A stretch of DNA of 64,000 nt from Leucobacter allii (GTDB taxonomy: Bacteria > Actinomycetota > Actinomycetes > Actinomycetales > Microbacteriaceae), in contig NZ_CP095045.1 of assembly GCF_022919155.1 (NCBI RefSeq), positions 2,170,001-2,234,000 on the forward strand. The letters are read 5' to 3'. Shown piece after piece: positions 57,260 through 64,000 of the stretch. The notes under the pieces are model-generated. The model was not told where the DNA came from. It did not search any database and worked only from the letters and a program-made list of their open reading frames with translations. Made by a program: the position numbers and the translations under genes. Each line of letters starts with the position of its first letter. Position 1 is the stretch's first letter.

Positions 57260-57994
57260 ATGAACGCACCACCGCGTGTCGAAATGGTCGACATCCGCAA
57301 GCACTTCGGCGCCGTCAAAGTACTCCGCGGGGTCAACCTCTCGGTCGGCAAGGGCGAGGTCATCGGTCTCGTCGGCGACAACGGCGCCGGCAAATCGACG
57401 CTCATGAAGATGCTCGCGGGCGCCGTCACCCCGGACTCGGGCAGCATCCTCGTCGACGGCGAGGCGCTCACCACCTCGGACCCCCGTGCCGCGCGGCGGG
57501 CGGGGATCGAGATGGTCTACCAGGATCTCGCGCTCTGCAACGACGTCGACGTGGCCGGCAACCTCTTCCTCGGCCGGGAGCCCTACCACCCGCTCACCCG
57601 TCGCCTCGACCTCGCGCGGATGCATCGCGAGGCGGCGGAGGATCTGCAGAAGCTGCACATCCGGATCGCCGACACCACGCAGGAGGTCGGCACCCTCTCG
57701 GGCGGTCAGCGGCAGGCCATCGCCATCGCCCGCGCCATCGCCTTCGATCCGAAGGTGCTCGTGCTCGACGAGCCGACGGCGGCGCTCGCGGCCCGCGAGG
57801 TCGAGATGGTGCTGCAGCTCATCCGCGACGTCTCCGCCCGCGGCGTCAGCGTGATCCTCATCACCCACCGACTCCAGGACCTCTTCGAGGTCTGCGACCG
57901 CCTCGTCGTGCTGTACGAGGGGGTCCTCCACAAGAACCTCGACCCGCAGGAAACCTCGCTGTCCGAGCTCGTGACCGCGATGATGGGAAAGTAG
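57260..57994 (+). CDS. Sugar ABC transporter ATPase (single-domain)
   Basis: 244 aa. GLVGDNGAGKSTLMKMLAGA (Walker A, about 35-54), Q-loop MVYQDLALCNDVDVAGNLFL, LSGGQRQAIAIARAIAF, Walker B VLVLDEPTAALAAREVEMV, H-loop ILITHRLQDLFEVCDRLVVL. RbsA-class proteins usually have two such domains; this one has one, as in FrcA-type systems, and presumably works as a dimer. AGGAAAGGGAACCG precedes ATG 57260. Confidence 0.93.
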   Translation: MNAPPRVEMVDIRKHFGAVKVLRGVNLSVGKGEVIGLVGDNGAGKSTLMKMLAGAVTPDSGSILVDGEALTTSDPRAARRAGIEMVYQDLALCNDVDVAGNLFLGREPYHPLTRRLDLARMHREAAEDLQKLHIRIADTTQEVGTLSGGQRQAIAIARAIAFDPKVLVLDEPTAALAAREVEMVLQLIRDVSARGVSVILITHRLQDLFEVCDRLVVLYEGVLHKNLDPQETSLSELVTAMMGK

Positions 57995-58000
57995 CGCGCC

Positions 58001-58999
58001 GTGACGAATGCACACCACACCGAGGCCATCGTGACCAAGCCCGCCCGCTCGAAGGGGTTCATCGGGCGGCACTTCGGGGTGCTCTCCATCACCCTGGTCT
58101 TCCTCATCCTCTTCATCTTCTTCTCGGCCGCGACCGACGTCTTCCTCTCCGCGGAGAACCTCGTCAACGTCGCGCGGCAGATCGCGCCGACGGTCATCGT
58201 CGCCATGGCGATGACCTTCGTCATCACGACGGGTCAGATCGACCTCTCGGTCGGTTCCATCGTCGGCCTCTCCGCCGCGACGCTCGGCATCTGGGCCGTC
58301 TCGGGCAACGGGCTCGTCGCGCTCGTGCTGACGCTCGCGATGGGGCTCGCGGTCGGCCTCGTGAACGGCGCGCTCACGGCGTTCGGGCGCATGCAGTCGT
58401 TCATCGTGACGCTGGCCGCCCTCACGGCGCTGCGCGGCGTGGCGCTCTTCATCACCGAGGGCTACAGCACCCCGATCGACTCGCCGTTCCTCGTGCCCAT
58501 CGGCCAGGGCAAGTTCCTCGGCCTCTACACGCCGACCTGGATCGCGATCGTCATCGTGGCGCTCGCGTGGTACGTCTTCAATCACACCCGCTTCGGCCGC
58601 TACGTGACGGCGACGGGCTCCAACGCCGAGTCGCTGCGCCGCTCGGGCGTCGACATCCGCAAGATCCAGATGGCCGTGCTCGGCATGACCGGCTTCGCGG
58701 CCGCGCTCGCCGGCGTCATCACCGCCTCGCGCCTCTCGAGCGGCTCGCCGAACTCCGGCACCATGTTCGAGCTCGAGGTCATCACGGCCGTCGTGCTCGG
58801 CGGGACCTCGCTCATGGGCGGCCGCGGCTCCATCATGGGCTCCGCCATCGGCGCGCTCACCCTCGGCATCCTCAGCAACGGGCTCGTGCTGCTGAAGGTC
58901 GACGTCTACTGGATCCCGATCGTGCAGGGCCTCATCCTCGTCATCGCGATCCTCGTCAACACGCGCCTGTTCAGCCGCTTCTCCCGGAGCGGCTCATGA
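58001..58999 (+). CDS. Sugar ABC transporter permease (RbsC-type)
   Basis: 332 aa, about eight to ten membrane helices (VLSITLVFLILFIFFSAATD; TVIVAMAMTFVITTGQIDLS; AVLGMTGFAAALAGVITASR). TGQIDLSVGSIVGLSAATLG, LVLGLVNGAL and GGTSLMGGRGSIMGSAIGAL mark the RbsC/BPD_transp_2 family. GTG 58001 is six bases after the ATPase stop. Its stop overlaps the next gene by 4 bp (ATGA). Confidence 0.93.
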   Translation: MTNAHHTEAIVTKPARSKGFIGRHFGVLSITLVFLILFIFFSAATDVFLSAENLVNVARQIAPTVIVAMAMTFVITTGQIDLSVGSIVGLSAATLGIWAVSGNGLVALVLTLAMGLAVGLVNGALTAFGRMQSFIVTLAALTALRGVALFITEGYSTPIDSPFLVPIGQGKFLGLYTPTWIAIVIVALAWYVFNHTRFGRYVTATGSNAESLRRSGVDIRKIQMAVLGMTGFAAALAGVITASRLSSGSPNSGTMFELEVITAVVLGGTSLMGGRGSIMGSAIGALTLGILSNGLVLLKVDVYWIPIVQGLILVIAILVNTRLFSRFSRSGS

Positions 59000-60051
59000 C
59001 CGTGATGACCGTCACGGGGCCGGTCCCGGCCGCCGAGCTCGGCATCACGCTCACCCACGAGCACCTCATCAACGACGCCAGCTCATGGGCGCAGCCGACG
59101 ACGACGCCGGGCCTGGACGCGGAGGACTACCTGCGGCGCCCGGTGACCGCCGATCTGCTGTGGGAGCTCCGGAACGATCCCTTCGGCAACCTCGACAACT
59201 GCCGCCTCGACGACCCCGAGCTCGCGCTCGCGGAGATCGCGCGGTACGCGGCGCTCGGCGGCCGCACCATCGTCGACACCACGAGCATGAACAGCGGGCG
59301 CGATCTCCGCGGGCTCAAGGACCTCAGCGAGCGCAGCGGCGTGCGCATCGTCGCCGGCACCGGCTACTACCTCGATCCCAGCCTCCCCGAGGGCTTCTCG
59401 GCGTTCGCCTCCGAGGACGTCGCCGAGCAGATCCTGCACGACATCGCGCACGGCGTCGACGGGATCCGCCCGGGCATCATCGGGGAGATCGGCGTGGGCG
59501 CGGGCTTCACGGAGCGCGAGCGGATCAGCCTCGCCGGCGCCTGCATCGCGCAGCGCGAGAGCGGACTGCCCGTCGAGGTGCACCTCCCCGGCTGGTTCCG
59601 CCGCGGCCACGAGGTGCTCGATCTCGCCGAGGCCCACGGCGCGGATCCCCGCGACGTCGTGCTCTGCCACATGGGCCCCTCGGGCGAGGATCGCGCGTAC
59701 CAGCTCGAGCTGCTGCGCCGCGGCGCCTGGGTGCAGTACGACATGATCGGCATGGAGGTCTTCTACGCCGACCAGGGGGTGCAGTGCCCCTCGGACGAGG
59801 ACAACGCCAGACACCTCGTCGGCCTCGTGGACGCGGGCTTCGGCGATCGTCTGCTCGTCTCGCAGGACATCTTCCTCAAGTCGCTGCTGCGCGCCCACGG
59901 CGGCCCCGGCTACGGGCACATCCTGCAGTACTTCGTCCCCCGCCTCGCCCGGCACGGCCTCGACCGCGCCGCGATCGACCGCTTCCTCATCGACAACCCC
60001 CGTTCGCTGTTCGAGGGGCGCGACGCCCCCGCAGCCGAGTCCGACCACTAG
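58996..60051 (+). CDS. Phosphotriesterase-family hydrolase
   Basis: 351 aa amidohydrolase-fold protein. ITLTHEHLIND (HxH metal site, about 20-30), PGIIGEIGVGAGF (Glu in place of the carboxylated Lys, as in E. coli PHP), VEVHLPGW and VLCHMGPSGED (His ligands), LLVSQDIFLK (Asp). Relatives hydrolyse lactones or phosphoesters. Here, in a nucleoside-type operon, it may open a lactone or cleave a phosphoester of the imported compound; substrate is not known. Start ATG 58996 overlaps the permease stop. Confidence 0.88.
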   Translation: MTVMTVTGPVPAAELGITLTHEHLINDASSWAQPTTTPGLDAEDYLRRPVTADLLWELRNDPFGNLDNCRLDDPELALAEIARYAALGGRTIVDTTSMNSGRDLRGLKDLSERSGVRIVAGTGYYLDPSLPEGFSAFASEDVAEQILHDIAHGVDGIRPGIIGEIGVGAGFTERERISLAGACIAQRESGLPVEVHLPGWFRRGHEVLDLAEAHGADPRDVVLCHMGPSGEDRAYQLELLRRGAWVQYDMIGMEVFYADQGVQCPSDEDNARHLVGLVDAGFGDRLLVSQDIFLKSLLRAHGGPGYGHILQYFVPRLARHGLDRAAIDRFLIDNPRSLFEGRDAPAAESDH

Positions 60052-60063
60052 AAGGAGACCATC

Positions 60064-60813
60064 ATGCCTCGCGTACTGCTTGCCGGAGAGAGCTGGACGA
60101 TCCACGAGATCCATCAGAAGGGCTTCGACACCTTCACGAGCACCTCGTTCGACACCGGCGCCGACGCCTTCATCGCGGCTGCGGCGACGCAGGGCATCGA
60201 GGTCGAGCAGATGTACGGGCACGACGTGCCCGCGAAGTTCCCGCGCACGGCGGAGGCGCTCTCCGCCTACGACGTCGTCATCATCTCCGACATCGGCGCG
60301 AACTCCTTCCTGCTCACCCCCGAGACCTGGAAGCGCGGCGAGCGCAGCGACAACTCGCTCCGCGCCCTCGTGGAGTGGACCGAGCAGGGCGGCGGCCTCA
60401 TGATGGCTGGGGGCTACCTCAGCTTCCAGGGCATCAACGCGGCCGCGAACTTCGCCCGCTCGCCGATCGCCGAGGTGCTCCCCGTCGGCATGCTGCTCTG
60501 CGATGACCGCGTGGAAGCGCCGGAAGGCGCCCCGGTCGCCGTCGCGGACGCCGGTCACCCCCTCGCTCCGCTCCTCTCCGGCGCGCCCGAGCTGCTCGGC
60601 TACAACGAGGTCTCGGCCCGCGAGGACGCGCGCGTCGTCGCCACGGTCGGGGACCATCCGCTCCTGGCCACCCGCGAGGTCGGCTCCGGACGCACGCTCG
60701 CCTGGACCTCCGACATCGGCCCGCACTGGTGCCCGCAGCCCTTCCTCGACTGGGACGGCTTCGCCCCCCTCGTGGGCGGCATGCTCCGCTGGCTCGCGGA
60801 CGAGGCGGCGTGA
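60064..60813 (+). CDS. GATase1/ThuA-like protein
   Basis: 249 aa. PRVLLAGESWTIHEIHQKGF and YDVVIISDIGANSFLLTPET, WTEQGGGLMMAGGYLSFQGI and WTSDIGPHWC are typical of the COG5426/class I glutamine amidotransferase-like family in sugar operons. It has no obvious Cys nucleophile at the elbow (GGYLSF), so catalysis is uncertain. Good ribosome site (AGAAGGAGACCATC). Stop overlaps the next gene (TGATG). Confidence 0.78.
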   Translation: MPRVLLAGESWTIHEIHQKGFDTFTSTSFDTGADAFIAAAATQGIEVEQMYGHDVPAKFPRTAEALSAYDVVIISDIGANSFLLTPETWKRGERSDNSLRALVEWTEQGGGLMMAGGYLSFQGINAAANFARSPIAEVLPVGMLLCDDRVEAPEGAPVAVADAGHPLAPLLSGAPELLGYNEVSAREDARVVATVGDHPLLATREVGSGRTLAWTSDIGPHWCPQPFLDWDGFAPLVGGMLRWLADEAA

Positions 60814-61760
60814 TGGCGACCCCGGTCATCATCGACTGCGATCCCGGGCACGACGACGCGGTGGCGATCCTCCTCGCCGTCGCCTCCCCCGAGATCGACC
60901 TCCGGGCCGTCACCACGTGCTTCGGCAACTGCGCGCTCGAGGACGCGACGCGCAACGCGATCCAGATCCTGGACCTCGCAGGCGCGGCCGACATCCCCGT
61001 CGCCGCGGGCGCGGCCGGGCCGCTCGCCGGCGCGCAGGCGCTCGGCAACTACGTGCACGGGACGAGCGGCCTCGACGGGCCCGAGCTCCCCGCCCCCAGC
61101 CGCGAGCCGGACCCCCGCGGGGCCGTCGCGCTCATGGCGAGCGTCCTCGACGCCGCCGAGGAGGGCGTCACCCTCGTGGTCACCGGCCCGATGACGAACG
61201 CCGCGCAGCTCTTCCGCGACCGCCCCGATCTCGTCGGACGCGTGACCGAGATCGTCTTCATGGGCGGCTCGACCGAGCGCGGCAACCACACCCCCTCCGC
61301 CGAGTTCAACACCTTCGCGGATCCCGAAGCGCTCGACGAGGTGCTGCGGACCGGTCTCCCCCTCCGCATGGTCGGCCTCAACCTCACGCATCAGGCGCTC
61401 GCGACCCGCGAGGTCGTCGACCGCATGGTCGCCATGCCCCACGCCGTGGGGCAGACCTGCGCGGCCTGGATGGGGTTCTTCGGCGATTCCTACCACCGCG
61501 TCTGGGAGTTCGACGCGCCCCCCGTGCACGACCCCTGCACCGTCGCCGCGCTCATCGACCCCGGCGTCATCGTGTGGCGCGAGGCGTTCCTCGCGGTCGA
61601 GCTCGACGGGCGCTGGACGCGCGGCGAGACCGTCGTCGATCTGCACGGACGCTACCCCGAGGAGCCGCGCAACGCCCGCGTCGCCATGACGCTCGACGCG
61701 CCGCGGTTCTGGGATCTCGTCCTCGACGCGCTCGACCGGCTCGGAGCCCGCGGTGACTGA
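60813..61760 (+). CDS. Inosine/uridine-preferring nucleoside hydrolase
   Basis: 315 aa. VIIDCDPGHDDAVAILLA (the DxDPGxDDA calcium/ribose motif, about residues 5-22), VTGPMTNAAQLFRDRP, and GNHTPSAEFNTFADPEA with HDPCTVAALIDP near the C-terminus identify the IUNH family. It cleaves N-ribosides to base plus ribose. ATG 60813 (rather than GTG 60810) because of family alignment. In series with ribokinase this makes ribose 5-phosphate. Confidence 0.93.
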   Translation: MATPVIIDCDPGHDDAVAILLAVASPEIDLRAVTTCFGNCALEDATRNAIQILDLAGAADIPVAAGAAGPLAGAQALGNYVHGTSGLDGPELPAPSREPDPRGAVALMASVLDAAEEGVTLVVTGPMTNAAQLFRDRPDLVGRVTEIVFMGGSTERGNHTPSAEFNTFADPEALDEVLRTGLPLRMVGLNLTHQALATREVVDRMVAMPHAVGQTCAAWMGFFGDSYHRVWEFDAPPVHDPCTVAALIDPGVIVWREAFLAVELDGRWTRGETVVDLHGRYPEEPRNARVAMTLDAPRFWDLVLDALDRLGARGD

Positions 61761-62715
61761 GCCGGCGTCCCCCGGCGACGCCGTGGGACCGCGGGGCGGA
61801 GACCGCCCCGCGGTCGCCGTCGTCGGCTCCGTGAACCTCGATACGACCGTGCGGGTGCCGCACATCCCGACGGCCGGGGAGACCATCCTCGCCTCGGACA
61901 CCGCGTCCTCGCCGGGCGGCAAGGGGGCGAACCAGGCGGCCGCCGCGGCCGCCGCGGGCGCCGCGGTGCGGTTCATCGGGGCGATCGGCGCGGACGCCGT
62001 TGGCGAAGCCGCCGTGGCCGGCCTCCGCGCCTTCGACGTCGACCTCTCGGAGCTGCAGACCGTCGCGCACGCACCGAGCGGCGCAGCGACCGTGGTCGTG
62101 GCCGACGACGCCGAGAACCTCATCATCGTCACCTCCGGCGCCAACGACCACCTCGACCCCGACCTCGTCGCAGCGGCGCTCGACCGTCGGGCGGGTCCCG
62201 TGCTGCTCACGCAGCTCGAGACGCCGCTGGCCGTCCTCGCCGAGTGCGGCCGGGCGCGCGCTTTCGCGTGGCGGATCCTGAACCCCGCCCCCATCTCCGC
62301 CGATCCCGGTCTGCGGCCGCTGCTGGCCGGCTTCACCCTGCTCGTGCCGAACCGCACCGAGCTCGCGCAGCTCGCGGGGCTTCCGGTGCCCCGCACCATC
62401 GCGGAGGTGAGCGCCTGCGTCGCCGCGCTCGGCTTCGACGGCGACGTCGTCGTGACGCTCGGCGCGGACGGGGCCGCCCTCTACCCGGCCGGGGGCGGCG
62501 CCGCACCGGAGGCGCCGCGGACCTTCGCGCCGCCTCCGGTGCGGGCGATCGACACCACCGGGGCCGGTGACGTCTTCTGCGGCACGCTCGCGAGCGGGCT
62601 CGCCGCGCACGGCGACCTCGAACGGGCCGTCGCGGACGCGGTGGAGGCCTCGGCGCGCAGCACGGAGCTCCCCCGCGCGCAGCTCGTCCCCGGTGACGCG
62701 GCGGTGGCGCGATGA
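61753..62715 (+). CDS. rbsK: Ribokinase-like PfkB carbohydrate kinase
   Basis: 320 aa. AVVGSVNLDTTVRVPHIPTA (N-terminal ribokinase signature), SSPGGKGANQAAAAAAAGAA, ILNPAPISADPGLRPLLAGF, LVPNRTELAQLAGLPVPRTI and DTTGAGDVFCGTLASGLAAH (anion hole and catalytic Asp). It phosphorylates ribose released by the hydrolase. GTG 61753 overlaps the upstream stop by 8 bp; a 20-residue Pro/Gly lead precedes the domain. Confidence 0.92.
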   Translation: MTEPASPGDAVGPRGGDRPAVAVVGSVNLDTTVRVPHIPTAGETILASDTASSPGGKGANQAAAAAAAGAAVRFIGAIGADAVGEAAVAGLRAFDVDLSELQTVAHAPSGAATVVVADDAENLIIVTSGANDHLDPDLVAAALDRRAGPVLLTQLETPLAVLAECGRARAFAWRILNPAPISADPGLRPLLAGFTLLVPNRTELAQLAGLPVPRTIAEVSACVAALGFDGDVVVTLGADGAALYPAGGGAAPEAPRTFAPPPVRAIDTTGAGDVFCGTLASGLAAHGDLERAVADAVEASARSTELPRAQLVPGDAAVAR

Positions 62716-63970
62716 GCGCGGACACCGCGGGCCGCGCGGGCCGCGCGGAGATCGACCGCATCGAGTCGGAGTGGGAGCACCTCGCCTCCCTCGTGTCGTC
62801 GTCGCTGCCCGGGTGGTCGCGGACCGGTTTCAGCGAGGAGGATCGAGCGGCGCGCGACTGGGTGCTGCAGCGCATGCGCGACGCCGGACTCGACGCCCGC
62901 CAGGACGCCGCAGGCAATGTCATCGGCTACCTCGAGGGCGAGGTCCCCGGCGCCCCGGACATCGTGATCGGCAGCCACTCGGACACCGTGCCGGGCGGCG
63001 GCCGCTTCGACGGCATCGTCGGGGTGCTCGGGGCCATCGAGGTCGCCCGCATGCTCAGGCGTTCGGGCACGCGGCTGCGCCGCGGGCTCCGCGTGGTCGA
63101 CTTCGCGAACGAGGAGGGCAATCCGCAGGGCGTGAAACTGGTGGGCTCGCGCGCGGTCGCCGGCAGCCTCGACGCCGCCGCGCTCGCGAGCCGGGACGCG
63201 GCGGGCACCACGCTCGCGGCGCTCATGGCGGGCGCGGGGCACCGGCCCGAGGAGCTCGCCTCCGCGCGGTGGCGGGCGTCCGACATCGCCGCCTACCTCG
63301 AGCTGCACATCGAGCAGGGTCCCCAGCTCGAGGCGCAGAACGCCGACATCGGCATCGTCACGAGCATCTGCGGCATCACCACGTTCTCCCTCGAGGTGCG
63401 TGGACGCCGCGACCACGCCGGCACCATGCCGATGGACGTGCGGCAGGACGCCATGTGCTGCGCCGCAGACGCCGTGCTCGCGGTGCGCCGCGTCGGCTCC
63501 TCCGGCACCGCCACCGTCGGCACGGTCGGGCAGCTGACGACGCCGAGCCCGCTCACGAACACCATTTCCGAGGCGGCGACGGTGACCGGGGAGTTCCGCA
63601 GCCCCGAACGCGCCGAACTCGAGACGATGCAGACGGCCTTCGCCCGCGAGCTCGCGGAGCTCGACGGGATCCATCGCACCTCGAGCGCGCTCGCCTGGGG
63701 CACCTCGACGCGCCGACGCCGATGGACCAGCACCTCTCCGGCCTCGCGCTCGCGGCCTCGCTCGAGCTCGGGCACGAGACCGTGCAGCTCTACTCCGGTG
63801 CCACGCACGACGGCGTCGCGATCGCGGAGCTCGCCCCCTCGGCGATGATCTTCATCCCGTCGCGGGACGGCAGGAGCCACTGCCCCGAGGAGTGGAGCGA
63901 CTTCGCCGATGTCGCGACGGGCATCGAGGTGCTGCTGGAGACCGTGCTGCGCGTCGACGCCGCCCCGTGA
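62712..63970 (+). pseudogene. M20-family amidohydrolase (allantoate/N-carbamoyl type), frameshifted near 63704
   Basis: The first ~331 codons encode an M20 peptidase-like amidohydrolase (GSHSDTVPGGGRFDGIVGVL zinc motif; FANEEGNPQG; YLELHIEQGPQLEAQNADIG; RRDHAGTMPMDVRQDAM). After WGTS (about 63700) the frame loses sense, while the natural end (APTPMDQHLSGLALAASLEL; IPSRDGRSHCPEEWSDFADV) continues in the -1 frame to 63970. One missing base (the natural text would likely read ACC TTC GAC) explains this. Either a real recent pseudogene or a sequencing error. Closest roles: allantoate amidohydrolase, N-carbamoyl-amino acid hydrolase. Overlaps rbsK by 4 bp. Confidence 0.8.
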
Positions 63971-64000
63971 CCGGCGGGCCGGGCTAGCGCGGCCGCGTCG

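Noticed and set aside
55672..60051. A 1459-codon plus-strand open frame across LacI and the ABC operon
   Set aside because: Only its last part (from 58996, the phosphotriesterase) encodes protein-like sequence. The rest is antisense or out of frame to clear genes and Arg/His-rich, a result of high GC at third positions.

Overview
The window is high-GC DNA with pervasive ATGA/GTGA gene overlaps, many GTG starts and several start codons without a ribosome binding site. This and the gene set point to an actinobacterium of the Microbacteriaceae type (Leucobacter/Microbacterium-like; the genus is inference). Two host chromosome segments (1-5141 and 44380-64000) flank one complete-looking 39.2 kb prophage (5134-44379).

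Left host segment: the 3' part of a BCCT transporter gene; a small ECF sigma regulon (SnoaL-tailed ECF41-type sigma factor, NAD(P)-binding reductase/epimerase, CMD/AhpD-like protein) in which all three genes carry the same promoter motif; and an ABC-F (Uup-like) ATPase gene whose start codon lies inside the phage attachment core.

Prophage: integrase, ImmA/IrrE protease and repressor read leftward; a Cro-like paralogue, antirepressor, excisionase and a string of small early genes read rightward, ending in a replication initiator with iteron-like repeats inside its gene and a DnaB-type helicase. A strong hairpin at 16.4 kb separates this from the leftward late region. Read in transcription order from the right end, the late region holds a membrane protein near attR, small zinc-ribbon and membrane proteins, four tRNA genes (Asn, Trp, Tyr, Ser), HNH endonuclease, terminase, portal, a MuF protein carrying a CdiA-type nuclease toxin domain, a structured leader with an intrinsic terminator, scaffold, SU10-type capsid, connectors, tail tube, -1 frameshifted tail chaperones, tape measure with a LytM peptidase, minor tail proteins, endolysin and holin. 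A lipoprotein gene is inserted in the opposite direction between the chaperones and the tape measure. The phage is a temperate siphovirus (no sheath or baseplate genes seen).

Right host segment: a membrane/lipase fusion, a Cys-tailed small protein beside a FrnE-type DsbA oxidoreductase, a housekeeping cluster (ispE, rsmA, tatD, metG), an OsmC protein, a class III aminotransferase, a PP2C phosphatase, and a LacI-controlled catabolic operon (binding protein, single-domain ABC ATPase, permease, phosphotriesterase-like hydrolase, GATase-like protein, nucleoside hydrolase, ribokinase and an M20 amidohydrolase with a 1-nt frameshift). The operon looks like uptake and breakdown of an unidentified ribonucleoside-like compound.

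The points most worth attention are the prophage replacing the ribosome binding site of the ABC-F gene and placing it behind integrase; the MuF-CdiA toxin; the structured RNA plus terminator ahead of the capsid genes; the ADP-ribosyltransferase-like early protein; the iteron cluster; and the three-promoter ECF regulon.
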